A DNA stretch of 64,000 nt from an uncultured Paracoccaceae bacterium (GTDB lineage: Bacteria; Pseudomonadota; Alphaproteobacteria; Rhodobacterales; Rhodobacteraceae), in the NCBI GenBank assembly GCA_943787785.1, contig CALSNT010000016.1, positions 105,512 through 169,511 on the forward strand. The letters are read 5' to 3'. The translations under genes were made by a program, and so were the position numbers. Shown here piece by piece: positions 17,904 through 27,080 of the stretch (position 1 is the first letter of the stretch; every line of letters begins with the position of its first letter). The notes under the pieces were generated by a model. That model was given only the letters and a program-made list of their open reading frames with translations. It made no database searches and was not told the origin of the DNA.

Positions 17904-19156
17904 CAGGCGGGAAACTCGACGGCGGGTAGAATTGTGCCGGCGCAATCGCCAAAGCCAATGCGGAAGCCATCGCCCTGAGCGTGGCCAAGGAGCGTCAGCG
18001 TGTCTCCATCCTCAATGAATGTGCGGGTCTCTTTGCCGAGCGTGAGCGGTTCCTTCCCGCCCCAGGTAATCTCCAGAAGCGAGCCAAAGGTGTCCTTCGT
18101 TACACCGGATATCGTGCCCGAGCCAAGCAGATCGCCGGTATTCATTGCACAGCCCGAGGACGCATGATGCGCCAATTGCTGCGCGGCAGAGAAGTACATC
18201 GTGGCATAATTCGTTCTGCTGATAATCTGCGGACTGCCTCCTTTGGTCTGGATTACGACCGATAAATCAATATCATAGAGCATTGGGCCGGGTTCCCGAA
18301 GATACGGCAGCAACGGTACTTCGCGCGGCGGCGTACTGGTGCGAAACGAGTTCAACGCGGCTGCAGTCACGATCCAAGGGCTGATCGATGTGGCAAATGC
18401 TTTGGCCTGAAACGGGCCGAGTGGCTGATACTCCCAAGCCTGAAGATCGCGCGCAGACCAATCGTTTAGCAACACGTAGCCAAAAATCATCTCGTCCGCT
18501 TCAGCCACCGATATCGGCTGACCCATCTGGCTGGGCGTGCCGACAATCGCGCCCATCTCAAGCTCGATATCGAGGCGGCGACTGGGTCCGAATACCGGCG
18601 CATCTTCACCTGCCGGCTTGCGTTGGCCAAGTGGGCGGTGAATGTCGGTGCCGCTGACCACGACGGTCGAGGCGCGGCCGTTGTAGCCGATGGGTATATG
18701 CAACCAGTTCGGTGGCAAGGCGCTCTCGGCCCCGCGAAACATCGTGCCGACATTGGTGGCGTGCTGGCGACCGGAATAAAAGTCGGTGTATTCGGCAACG
18801 TCAAACGGCATGGCCATATTGGCTTCCGCCATAGGCACCAGATAACCGGAAAATGTGGCCTGCTTGGGCGAACCTTCTTCCAACGCCTCGATCAGGAACG
18901 CGCGAAATGCGGCCCAGACCTTTGGTCCCAACTCCATGAAATCATTCCATGATCCGATCGCAAAGATCAGAATTTCGGGCAGATTGAGATGCTCATCTTC
19001 TTCGAGCCGTGTCAGGTTGAGGATTTGATCGCCGATCGCCACACCGCAATGAAGATCGCCGTCGCCCTGCACGAAAACCCCGTAAGGCAGGTTGTTAAGC
19101 GGGAATGGGCCGTTTGGGTCATTGGCCGACGTCACCCAGCTTCTCAACAGCGCCAT
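17903..19156 (-). CDS. fahA: fumarylacetoacetase
   Basis: 417-residue FAH that splits fumarylacetoacetate to fumarate and acetoacetate, the last step of tyrosine/homogentisate breakdown. N-terminal domain LPYGVFV; catalytic domain with FYSGRQHATNVGTMFRG, LDIELEMGAIVG (metal ligands) and NDWSARDLQAWEYQPLGPF (shown in part). ATG 19156 (MALLRSWVTSAND) matches the family start although the frame is open to 19249. Between hmgA and the monooxygenase on the same strand. Confidence 0.93.
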   Translation of the reverse strand: MALLRSWVTSANDPNGPFPLNNLPYGVFVQGDGDLHCGVAIGDQILNLTRLEEDEHLNLPEILIFAIGSWNDFMELGPKVWAAFRAFLIEALEEGSPKQATFSGYLVPMAEANMAMPFDVAEYTDFYSGRQHATNVGTMFRGAESALPPNWLHIPIGYNGRASTVVVSGTDIHRPLGQRKPAGEDAPVFGPSRRLDIELEMGAIVGTPSQMGQPISVAEADEMIFGYVLLNDWSARDLQAWEYQPLGPFQAKAFATSISPWIVTAAALNSFRTSTPPREVPLLPYLREPGPMLYDIDLSVVIQTKGGSPQIISRTNYATMYFSAAQQLAHHASSGCAMNTGDLLGSGTISGVTKDTFGSLLEITWGGKEPLTLGKETRTFIEDGDTLTLLGHAQGDGFRIGFGDCAGTILPAVEFPA

Positions 19157-19190
19157 GTGGCACCCATGTGAATGGTTCTTCCTGGTCGCA

Positions 19191-19337
19191 TCAGTTGCCG
19201 CCGGGCCATTGGCCCGGATTGATCGCGCCTGACCCGATCGGAGTGTCATCTTTCGCTGGTGGGCCCTCAGGTGGGCGACGCCACAATGCGTACAGCAAGA
19301 CGGTCAACAAGGTTAGCAGGACAACCGCAGTTTTCAC
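19191..19337 (-). CDS. small single-span membrane protein in the hmgA-fahA gap
   Basis: A 48-codon frame starting with GTG directly after the hmgA stop codon (TAG then GTG), ending TGA at 19191. Ribosome-site-like GAAGG lies eight bases upstream, within the end of hmgA. The peptide has a hydrophobic helix at residues 4-18 (AVVLLTLLTVLLYAL), a WRRPPEGPP stop-transfer and a Gly/Pro tail ending QWPGGN. It fills the otherwise empty 180-base gap between hmgA and fahA. Coding is inferred from position, start context and membrane profile; no homolog is recalled. Confidence 0.45.
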   Translation of the reverse strand: MKTAVVLLTLLTVLLYALWRRPPEGPPAKDDTPIGSGAINPGQWPGGN

Positions 19338-20699
19338 CTACGCACCTTCTTTCGTGCCGTTAAACTGCTTTTTTAATCCAGCCCAGCAGTCAACATAATC
19401 GTCCTGCAAGGGCGCATCTTTGGAAGCAAATTCAGTAAGATATTGCGGAAACCTCGTCTCAAACATGAAGGACATCGTGTTGGCGAGGAATGCGGGTTCC
19501 ATCGGTTCGTTCGAGGCCTTTTCGAACGCAGGTCCGTCCGGGCCGTGGGGTAGCATCATGTTGTGTAGCGACATTCCGCCAGGAACGAACCCCTCGGGTT
19601 TGGCATCGTATATTCCATGAATGTTTCCCATGAGTTCCGACATGATGTTCTTGTGATACCACGGTGGGCGGAATGTATCCTCAGCCACTGCCCAACGGTC
19701 ACGGAACAGCACGAAATCGATGTTGGCGGTGCCCTCGACACCAGAAGGGGCGGTTAGCACGGTAAAAATCGACGGGTCAGGGTGGTCAAACAGGATGGCG
19801 CCGACCGGGCTGAAGGTCTTGAGATCGTATTTGCAGGGCGCGTAGTTGCCGTGCCAGGCGACAACATCCAGCGGTGAGTGGCCGATAGACGTCTCATGGA
19901 ACTGCCCACACCACTTGATTACGACACGACTGTCAGCATCGCGATCTTCAAACGCCGCCACCGGGGTTTTGAAGTCACGCGGGTTGGCCAGACAGTTTGC
20001 GCCGATCGGGCCCCGGTTCGGCAAATCAAATTTCGCGCCGTAGTTTTCGCAAACGAACCCGCGCGCCGGACCGTCGATCAGCTCGACCCGGAACAGCATG
20101 CCGCGTGGCAGGATCGCGACTTCCTGCGGGTCCAGGTCGATGACTCCCATCTCGGTGCAGAATCGTAAACGTCCTTCTTGAGGAACAATCAGCAACTCGC
20201 TGTCAGCGCTATAGAAATACTCGTTCACCATCGAGGTAGTGATCAGGTAAATATGCGCCGCCATGCCGACTTGAGTATTCACATCGCCCGCGGTCGTCAT
20301 GGTCCGCATGCCTGTGACAAATGTCAGGCTTTCGTCCGAATACGGCACCGGATCCCAACGATATTGGCCCAGCGAGGCGACATCCGGATCCACATGCGGC
20401 GCCGTTGCCCAATAGGGCATCTCAATGCGCGAAAACCGCCCAACGTGGCGAACAGAGGGACGGATGCGATAGCACCAGGTCCGCTCATTTTCTCCGCGTG
20501 GTGCAGTAAAAGGCGTGCCCGAAAGCTGCTCCGCATAGAGCCCATAGGCGCATTTTTGCGGCGAGTTGCGTCCTTGGGGCAGGGCGTCTGGCAGAGCTTC
20601 GGTCTCAAAGTCGTTACCAAAACCAGGCATATAGCCGGGCAGGGTGCCAGTGTGGTGTTTGGCAATGGTCAGATCAGGCGTCTCGGGTTGATCTTTCAT
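19338..20699 (-). CDS. hmgA: homogentisate 1,2-dioxygenase
   Basis: 453-residue iron dioxygenase opening homogentisate to maleylacetoacetate. The family start [20 protein letters not shown] (~25-44) is followed by [15 protein letters not shown]. Iron ligands lie in [12 protein letters not shown] (His, Glu) and [13 protein letters not shown] (His). ATG 20699 is preceded by GGAGGATCAC. First gene of the operon hmgA-(small ORF)-fahA-monooxygenase-DUF2783-maiA. Confidence 0.95.
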   Translation of the reverse strand: MKDQPETPDLTIAKHHTGTLPGYMPGFGNDFETEALPDALPQGRNSPQKCAYGLYAEQLSGTPFTAPRGENERTWCYRIRPSVRHVGRFSRIEMPYWATAPHVDPDVASLGQYRWDPVPYSDESLTFVTGMRTMTTAGDVNTQVGMAAHIYLITTSMVNEYFYSADSELLIVPQEGRLRFCTEMGVIDLDPQEVAILPRGMLFRVELIDGPARGFVCENYGAKFDLPNRGPIGANCLANPRDFKTPVAAFEDRDADSRVVIKWCGQFHETSIGHSPLDVVAWHGNYAPCKYDLKTFSPVGAILFDHPDPSIFTVLTAPSGVEGTANIDFVLFRDRWAVAEDTFRPPWYHKNIMSELMGNIHGIYDAKPEGFVPGGMSLHNMMLPHGPDGPAFEKASNEPMEPAFLANTMSFMFETRFPQYLTEFASKDAPLQDDYVDCWAGLKKQFNGTKEGA

Positions 20700-21176
20700 G
20701 TGATCCTCCGGTCTGTGACAGTCCTAAAAGTCGCAAATGTAACTCACAAGCAATATCGCGATGATTGACCGTTTTGTCCGCGATGCGGCGCGCTTCCAGG
20801 TTCCTGCCTTGCCGGTCTCTGTCGTCGGACATCAGGCGGTTCTTCAGTGTCGGGCCAGTCTGCATTTCGGGCCAAGTTCACGGACAACTCTGGCAACATT
20901 TGAACGTAACGAAAGCGGACTTTTGCCAGATCACTCGGCGACAACGCGCTTCTGATTTGCAATCAGCGACATCGTTACAATACGGAATAATATACAATTA
21001 AAACAACATCCTAGAAATGGACTCGCGCAAGAACGCAAGCCAGATTCCGCCGATTCCCTTCCCTAACGTAAGCGTGTTTTGTGCAGCAATATTTGAACCT
21101 TCACAGTGTGTAACACGACCAACCGAAGAGCCGCGAAGATTTAGCGTCGGCCGTGGTCAAAGTAAGGAGACATCTC
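20700..21176. other. 477-base intergenic region between divergent hmgA and secreted-protein gene
   Basis: No convincing gene. It must hold promoters for hmgA (minus) and the secreted-protein gene (plus). An AT-rich patch at ~20970-21015 (AATAATATACAATTAAAAC) stands out from the GC-rich surroundings. No clear operator or regulator gene for the homogentisate operon was found. Confidence 0.4.
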
Positions 21177-21578
21177 ATGAAACCACTTGGAGTTATTGTT
21201 CTCATCGCACTTGCCGCAGTTCCGGTGTCCGCGAGTGCTCAAACAGTCGAAGTACCTTTCAGCGGCAAATTTGGCCGTATTCATTATTGGTGTGCTGCAG
21301 GCAAGAAAGTTATTGCGAACGGCTTTCCTGCAACGACTATGATTTATCGGACCTCCCCAATGCATCGTTCGGCAGGGCAGGGAATGACGTTCTCGCTGGA
21401 TGGCGGTCGCACAGGGCCTTGGAATGCTTTCCCGGCATTTGCAGCCGCCAACATGTGTAATGAGGGCAGCGGCAAGGACGACGAGTATGATGACGATTAC
21501 CAAAACGGTGACGGCGATTATTACCCTGGAGATGGTCTTGGTGGTGTCATCACGGCAATCTCGAATCTATTCAACTAG
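21177..21578 (+). CDS. small secreted protein, tandem paralog A, unknown family
   Basis: 133 residues: signal peptide MKPLGVIVLIALAAVPVSASAQ, then a core shared with the next gene: FGRIHYWCAAGK, TTMIYRTSPMHRSAG, GPWNAFPAFAAANMC. Two Cys (in HYWC and ANMC) are conserved in both and may pair. The C-terminus adds a very acidic, Tyr-rich stretch (DDEYDDDYQNGDGDYYPGDG) and a hydrophobic end, absent from paralog B. Ribosome site AAGGAGA before ATG 21177. No known domain recognised. Confidence 0.65.
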   Translation: MKPLGVIVLIALAAVPVSASAQTVEVPFSGKFGRIHYWCAAGKKVIANGFPATTMIYRTSPMHRSAGQGMTFSLDGGRTGPWNAFPAFAAANMCNEGSGKDDEYDDDYQNGDGDYYPGDGLGGVITAISNLFN

Positions 21579-21654
21579 GTAAGTCATGCGGCGTCGCGCG
21601 CCGCTGACACCGAGCCTGAACCAATCGAAGCATAAGGCCCAGTTTGGGCCGGAC

Positions 21655-21690
21655 GGTTGCGCCTGTCTATCGCAGGCGCAACCGAGTTTT
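21655..21690 (+). terminator. Rho-independent terminator-like hairpin after paralog A
   Basis: Perfect 11-bp stem GGTTGCGCCTG (21655-21665)/CAGGCGCAACC (21673-21683), loop TCTATCG, then GAGTTTT. The remaining bases up to 21905 show no gene. Confidence 0.6.
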
Positions 21691-21905
21691 CGGCATTGAT
21701 TACACGATTCCGGAGTCCGCGGGCGTCGACGCACCCATTTTGCTGCAACGGCGTCACGTTGTGAGCCCGGCGATTTCCCGCTTAGCACAACCGAATTTGG
21801 GCAGTCCGAAGGCCACCGATTGAACCGGATGGGGCGATTTACGACCCACTTTCAGGCGGTGCGATGAACGCGCTGCAGTCACATAAAGCTAAAAGGAGAA
21901 AGACG

Positions 21906-22265
21906 ATGACTAAATTTGGAACAGCGGCTTTTGCGGCAATATCCGCAGCTTTGATGGCGGGTCCTGCAACCTCAGCGACGCTTGTCGGCGACGTGGTCGA
22001 CGTCGATTACGATTACAAGTTCGCACGCATCCATTACTGGTGCGCGGCAGGGAAAGCCGTCATCAGCGCCGGAATGCCGGTCACCACGATGATCTATCGG
22101 ACGTCACCGGCGCATCGTTCTGCCGGCGAAGGAATGGCATTTGCCTTGTCCGGAAACATCAGCGGCCCATGGAACGCGATGACGGCCAACCGTGCTGCCA
22201 ACCTCTGCCACGAAGGTAGTGACCCGGAGTTCTTCGACATCGGCACAACATTCTCAAATATTTGA
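21906..22265 (+). CDS. small secreted protein, tandem paralog B, unknown family
   Basis: 119 residues: signal peptide ending at ...ATSA, a short Asp-rich linker (VVDVDYDYKF), then the shared core FARIHYWCAAGK, TTMIYRTSPAHRSAG, GPWNAMTANRAANLC. Identity with paralog A is high over ~70 residues including both Cys. ATG 21906 is preceded by AAAGGAGAAAGACG; the frame is open from 21864. Because each copy has its own terminator, they are probably separately expressed. Function unknown. Confidence 0.65.
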   Translation: MTKFGTAAFAAISAALMAGPATSATLVGDVVDVDYDYKFARIHYWCAAGKAVISAGMPVTTMIYRTSPAHRSAGEGMAFALSGNISGPWNAMTANRAANLCHEGSDPEFFDIGTTFSNI

Positions 22266-22271
22266 TGCATG

Positions 22272-22303
22272 TGGCCAGTCCGTTGCTGGACTGGCCAGCT
22301 TTC
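22272..22303 (+). terminator. terminator-like hairpin after paralog B
   Basis: Perfect 10-bp stem TGGCCAGTCC (22272-22281)/GGACTGGCCA (22288-22297), loop GTTGCT, followed by GCTTTCC. The U tract is short. Confidence 0.55.
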
Positions 22304-22403
22304 CAAAGTCCTTTGCTACAAGGGGATACACTCCATTAAATGATACATAATACTGATTATGCGAACTATCGACGCTCGCCACGCCCTCCAAACGTTAGGT
22401 TCT

Positions 22404-23429
22404 CTAACCCTGCGGTGACCACAGTAGCGTCTGGGACCCTCCCAACTTAGAATGCCCCAGGTTGCTGAATTCGGCGACCAGTTGGCGCAGGTCCGGATTG
22501 TCGATGAACTCGAGATAAGCTGCAGCCCAGGCGACCTCGAACTCGCGCAGGGTTTCATCCCCTTTGGCGTAACTCTGAACTTCGCCAGCATGGGCGGCCG
22601 CAAGCGTGGGGTCGTTTATTGCAGCGACGGCGAACTCGGCGGCGCGCGGTATGGCGCGATCACAGGCGGCAAACAGCAAAAACCCCTCCTCTCTCAGCAA
22701 GGCCGCTGTAACCACAAGTGGGCCAACCGCGTGCAGTTGGTAATGCAGAGCCAACGGTCCACGTGCCATCTCCATCGGCAGGCTGCCATCGGGTTCTGCA
22801 TCGCAGGCGACACGCAAGGCAGAGTAAGCGGCCCAGTGCTGCAACCGCTGCTCGTCCAGACTTAGGCCAATCCGCGCCACCGCGACGGCGGCCCAGGCAC
22901 GCAGATTGTTCCGGCTGGCGTTCTTGGGCGACTCCCGATCCCAATACTCCACTATTGCGTCTGCCCGGCGACGCAGCCAGTCATCAATCAGCTTGCGCTG
23001 GTCTTTGTCATCAAGCATCGGGCGGATGGTTGCATAGGCGAATGCCAGCCCGGCAATTCGACTGGGCGCTGACATCTGCGCGTTGACACTTTCCAGTTGG
23101 CTCAGAGCATCAGCATCGGCCCAAACTGCCAGCGCGTCGCCTACACAAGCGGCATGCGCCTGCGCTTTGCGTGGTTGTAACAATGCCCTATTCGACGTTT
23201 TGGCGAGTGCCGAGATAAACTTGTCAATTGGCTTCAAGGCCGCGGTCACGCTGGCATTGCTGACACGGTCGATGTCCGAACGGTCTTCGCTGTCAGCTGT
23301 GTATCGACTGCCATGGTCCAATGCGACGACGGGTTCGGGTACGTCGAGGCATTCGGCGCTGAGCACTGCGGGCCCCGAAAGAAGGCATATCAGCGCGGCT
23401 GCAAGGATGGGTTTGGATGGCGTCTTCAT
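22404..23429 (-). CDS. alginate-lyase-fold (PL5/AlgL-like) periplasmic protein, locus 1
   Basis: 341 residues with signal peptide (ending VLSAEC). The helical (alpha/alpha) lyase signatures are RNNLRAWAAVAVARIGL and DGSLPMEMARGPLALHYQLHAVGPL, which resemble AlgL NNHSYWAA and DGSLPNELKR..ALxYHNYALPPL. If aligned so, the catalytic His of the NNH motif is Leu here, so lyase activity is uncertain. Paralogous to the protein at 53986-55017. The start overlaps the stop of the upstream Sel1 gene (ATGA). Inferred role: periplasmic handling of a uronate-type exopolysaccharide. Confidence 0.7.
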   Translation of the reverse strand: MKTPSKPILAAALICLLSGPAVLSAECLDVPEPVVALDHGSRYTADSEDRSDIDRVSNASVTAALKPIDKFISALAKTSNRALLQPRKAQAHAACVGDALAVWADADALSQLESVNAQMSAPSRIAGLAFAYATIRPMLDDKDQRKLIDDWLRRRADAIVEYWDRESPKNASRNNLRAWAAVAVARIGLSLDEQRLQHWAAYSALRVACDAEPDGSLPMEMARGPLALHYQLHAVGPLVVTAALLREEGFLLFAACDRAIPRAAEFAVAAINDPTLAAAHAGEVQSYAKGDETLREFEVAWAAAYLEFIDNPDLRQLVAEFSNLGHSKLGGSQTLLWSPQG

Positions 23430-24846
23430 TGGGTCACCTCCGGACGCAAGGCCAGCGATTGCGTGAGCATCTGTGCGGTTTCGTCACCGGCGTCTGCAGC
23501 CCGTGCCAGCCAGATCTGCGCCTGTTCGCGCGATGGGTCCGTGCCGACCCCCAACGCAAGCGCCTGCGCCAGATCGACCATCGCCGGGACATCGCCGAGA
23601 TCGGCGGCGCGCGCAAACCACTCAGTCGATTCAACCACCGCGCTGGCAGTTTGGGCGTCGGTTCGCAGAATTCGGGCCAATTCCCGCATGGCAACCGGGT
23701 GACCAGCCAGGGCTGACTTTTCATAGAGGCCGCGCACATCAATCTGTTCAGACGCCAGCATACGGATTTCAGGCTCTTCCATTGCCAAGCGGGCAAGCGC
23801 GTGGGGCACATCCGGCAAGTCGGATTTCTGAACCAGTTCCACAAACAACGCGGCCGCGCGGTTGGCATCGAAGCCTGACCCACGTGCGTTGGAATAGACG
23901 TTCAGCAATCGGCTGATCGCCGTCAGGTTGCCGCCTGCATGGGCTGTTTCATAATGCTCCATCGCTGCTTCGGCATCGCCGGGTGCGCCATGCAGGCGCA
24001 GGCGGTCACCGATCAGGACGTTGCGCCAGCCATCGTCCTCTCCCAGAATTTTCGCAACCTCGATCCAGCGGTAGAAGTCGTCAGAATGGCCAATCTCTCC
24101 CAACGCTGCGGCGTAGTGGATTGCCTGTTTGAAGTTGCAATCCATGGAGGCGATGATGCGACGCTTGTAGTCTTCGATCTTTGCCGCATCGTCGATGTGC
24201 TGCAGCGCCAACGTCAGCGCCCAAAAATCCCCCCGCGCTTCGATGATTTCACGGTGGAGTTCGTACACATCCCGCGCCGAGCCCAAACCGACCGGGTCGG
24301 CCCTGTGTAGCAGGGCGATTGCTTCACCCCTGCCCCGTCCGGCCAGCGGCATCAAAAGTTGCAGCGCTTCGGCCCGATCGTCGAGTGTGACATCGTTGCC
24401 GGACAGCAAAACATCCGCCAGGTAAAGCCCGGCTTCGTGCTCTCCTCCGGCCAACGCGTCACGATAATAACTCAGCGCACGGGCGCGTTCTGCGGGAGTT
24501 AACGCCAGTTTCAACAGCAGATTGCCGCGTGATTGCAGGACCCGGTCGTAGCGGTCGGAGTAAGCGTCCCAGAACTCCACCTGGGCATCAGGAGTGCCAT
24601 TGCGCTGCAACAGCTCCATGAAGGACGCGAGCGCGGTTGGGCGGCCATAAAGGGCCTGCGTTTGCAGGATTGCAAATGTCAGATCGTCCGTGTCTTCGGC
24701 CAGATCAGCCATTTCTTCGGGTTTGAATGACAGTGTCTGAGTTCCTGTTGCCGCTTCAATCCCACGCCAGTATTCCGCTTCGGCGAGGTTCGGACCGCTC
24801 GGAGCCTTGCAGATCGCAAAGCGGCGCAGGTCGGCCATTGGTGTCT
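23426..24846 (-). pseudogene. Sel1/TPR-repeat protein (AlgK-like), 5' end lost at IS boundary
   Basis: About 470 residues of helical Sel1-like repeats (for example GEHEAGLYLADVLLSG, ATEWFARAADLGDVPAM-like units, EQAQIWLARAADAGDETAQ). There is no signal peptide or natural start: the frame runs back only to a stop at 24851, inside the IS end. It aligns from its ADLRRF with the internal ADLYRC of the longer paralog at 55014-57196, showing that several hundred N-terminal residues are missing. No 5' fragment is found on the other side of the IS. Coupled by ATGA to the lyase-like gene. Possibly still translated from ATG 24838. Confidence 0.65.
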
Positions 24847-24925
24847 GACGTCAGCACTCGTGGGACAGATTTGAGGTTTAGCTAACGGAGGATTTCTGGT
24901 TCATCGTAACCGTCAAGGAGTGAAG

Positions 24926-25300
24926 ATGAACAAGAAATCCGGAACCAGTAAAGCTGCGGCTGACAAGCTGGTTAAAACCATCCGCCGCAAAACGCGACAT
25001 ACCTATTCGTCTGAAGAGAAGATCCGCATTGTTCTGGCGGGCCTTCGCGGCGAGGAAACTATTTCTGTGCTATGCCGCCGAGAGGGTATCTCCGAAAGCC
25101 TGTATTACAGCTGGTCAAAGGAATTCCTCGAAGCCGGGAAACGCCGTCTGGCGGGCGATACGGCCCGGCAAGCGACGCCGCCTGAGGTGAAGGATCTGCG
25201 ATCCGAGGCGACGGCACTGAAGGAATGCGTTGCCGATCTAACACTTGAAAACCGCCTGCTCAAAAAAAGCATGACAGGGGCTGGGGAGTTCGAGGAATGA
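24926..25300 (+). CDS. IS3-family transposase OrfA
   Basis: 124-residue DNA-binding subunit: HTH (KIRIVLAGLRGEETISVLCR, then GISESLYYSWSKEFLEAGK) and a C-terminal leucine-zipper-like coiled coil (DLRSEATALKECVADLTLEN). ATG 24926 follows AAGGAG. A run of seven A at 25262-25268 precedes the overlap with OrfB and could allow -1 slippage to make an OrfAB fusion. Confidence 0.85.
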   Translation: MNKKSGTSKAAADKLVKTIRRKTRHTYSSEEKIRIVLAGLRGEETISVLCRREGISESLYYSWSKEFLEAGKRRLAGDTARQATPPEVKDLRSEATALKECVADLTLENRLLKKSMTGAGEFEE

Positions 25301-26277
25301 GATACCCCGCGTCTGAGAAACTGGAGATCATCCGCACCGTTGAGGGGTCCCATCTTCCTGCGAAGCAGACCCTCGACATGTTGGGCATTCCTCGTACCAC
25401 ATTTTATCGCTGGTACGACCGTTACGTGGAAGGTGGGCTTGATGCCTTGTCGGATTGCTCGCCTTGCCCAAAGTCTGTCTGGAACCGTATTCCACAGGAT
25501 CGGAGGGATGATCTGATCGAGTTCGCGCTGGAACATGAGGCGCTGACGACCCGGGAACTGGCGGTCAAATACACTGATGAGAAGCGATACTTTATCTCTG
25601 AATCATCGGCTTACCGATTTTTGAAGGAAGCTGATCTGATCACGGCACCAGACTACGTTGTGATCAAAGCCGCCGACGAGTTCACGGATAAAACGACTGC
25701 CATCAACGAGATGTGGCAAACCGACTTCACCTACTTCAAGATCATTGGCTGGGGCTGGTTTTATCTCAGCACGATCCTGGATGATTACAGCCGCTACATC
25801 ATTGGCTGGAAACTTTGCACGAACATGCGGGCCGAGGACGTGACTGACACGATTGAGTTGGCTTTGGCGGCGTCAGGGTGCGACCATGCCATCGTTCGCC
25901 ACATGCCTCGCCTGCTAAGTGATAATGGGTCCTGTTACATCTCCGGTGATTTGGCCGAATGGCTGGAGGACCATAAAATGGATCACGTTCGCGGAGCTCC
26001 TTTCCACCCGCAAACACAGGGCAAGATCGAACGCTGGCATCAAACCATGAAGAACCGGGTTTTGCTGGAAAACTACTATCTGCCCGGTGATCTCGAACTC
26101 CAGATCGAGGCCTTCGTCGATTACTACAATAACGAACGCTACCACGAGAGCCTGAACAACGTGACGCCGGCAGACGTCTATTTTGGGCGTGACAAAGCCA
26201 TCATCAGAGAAAGGGAAAAGATCAAGAAACAGACAATCCAACAACGCCGCTTGCAACATCAAAAACAAGCCGCATAA
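25297..26277 (+). CDS. IS3-family transposase OrfB (integrase catalytic core)
   Basis: 326 residues with an HTH_21-like N-terminus and an rve catalytic domain. The DDE triad is visible: Asp in WQTDFTYFK, Asp in LLSDNGSCY, Glu in GKIERWHQTMK. Translationally coupled to OrfA by ATGA at 25297. The frame is intact, so the element may be active. Confidence 0.88.
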   Translation: MRYPASEKLEIIRTVEGSHLPAKQTLDMLGIPRTTFYRWYDRYVEGGLDALSDCSPCPKSVWNRIPQDRRDDLIEFALEHEALTTRELAVKYTDEKRYFISESSAYRFLKEADLITAPDYVVIKAADEFTDKTTAINEMWQTDFTYFKIIGWGWFYLSTILDDYSRYIIGWKLCTNMRAEDVTDTIELALAASGCDHAIVRHMPRLLSDNGSCYISGDLAEWLEDHKMDHVRGAPFHPQTQGKIERWHQTMKNRVLLENYYLPGDLELQIEAFVDYYNNERYHESLNNVTPADVYFGRDKAIIREREKIKKQTIQQRRLQHQKQAA

Positions 26278-26399
26278 TCAATCACACAAACGAGCCAGAG
26301 CCTCCAATGCTCAAGCCGCTCTGATGTTCCATTTTATATGACGACGGACAGCGCGGAAATCTGATCGATATCAAATCCGGTGCACCCTGCTCCCCCGCA

Positions 26400-27080
26400 T
26401 CACCCCAGCGCGTATCCTGCCCCGCGGACGGTTCTGATCAGGTCGGTGCCACCCAGTGCCTTTCGCAAGCGCCCAACGTGAACATCGACCGTGCGCGTAT
26501 CAAGGTCGGCATCCCGGTCCCAAACACGAGACAGCAGCTGCTCGCGGCTCCACACCCGGGACGGGCGTTCCAGGAATGTCGTCAACAGGCGAAACTCGGT
26601 CGGGCCAAGTTGCACGGGTTTGCCGGAACGCGTCACTTTGTGGGTTTCCGCGTCCAGCACGATATCTTCGAACTCCAGCGTCTGCCCGACCGTCGCAGGC
26701 CGCACGCGGCGCAGTTGGGTGCGCACGCGTGCCATCAACTCGACAAGTGAATAGGGCTTGATGACGTAATCATCCGCCCCGGTTTCCAACCCGCGCACCC
26801 GATCCACCTCTTCGGCACGGGCGGATAGCATGATGATTGGGATTGTTCGTGTTTCGGAGCGCATCTTCAGGCGTCGGCACACTTCGATGCCCGAGACTCC
26901 GGGCAGCATCCAGTCCAGCACGATCACATCCGGCGCTGCCTCCGAAACCAGCAACAGCGCCTCGTCTCCGTCCGGGGCCTGCTCAACTTCGAACCCCTCG
27001 GCTGCTAAGTTATAGGCAAGCACCTCGCGTTGCGCCGGTTCGTCCTCGACCAACAACACACGGGGCTTGGTGGGCGACAT
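26400..27080 (-). CDS. phoB: phosphate regulon response regulator PhoB
   Basis: 226 residues. Receiver domain with phospho-acceptor Asp in VIVLDWMLPG, switch Thr/Ser region IIMLSARAEE and Lys in DDYVIKPYS; C-terminal OmpR/PhoB winged helix (PTEFRLLTTFLERPSRVWSR, RTVDVHVGRLRKAL). Binds PHO boxes when phosphorylated by PhoR under phosphate limitation. Last gene of the operon; its start overlaps the phoU stop by one base. Confidence 0.95.
   Translation of the reverse strand: MSPTKPRVLLVEDEPAQREVLAYNLAAEGFEVEQAPDGDEALLLVSEAAPDVIVLDWMLPGVSGIEVCRRLKMRSETRTIPIIMLSARAEEVDRVRGLETGADDYVIKPYSLVELMARVRTQLRRVRPATVGQTLEFEDIVLDAETHKVTRSGKPVQLGPTEFRLLTTFLERPSRVWSREQLLSRVWDRDADLDTRTVDVHVGRLRKALGGTDLIRTVRGAGYALG

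Larger units (their letters stand above)
24846..26346 (+). mobile_element. IS3-family insertion sequence (~1.5 kb)
   Basis: Two overlapping transposase frames flanked by imperfect inverted ends: left TGACGTCA...TGGGACA (24846-24867) and right, read inward, CGTCGTCA...TGGAACA (26346 back to 26325). No convincing target duplication is visible, so a deletion beside the element is likely. It removes the 5' part of the Sel1 gene; 54 bases beyond it phoB ends. Confidence 0.75.

Noticed and set aside
20761..20955. 64-codon plus-strand frame upstream of hmgA
   Set aside because: No ribosome site, no hydrophobic or domain pattern, overlaps another equally poor frame on each strand.
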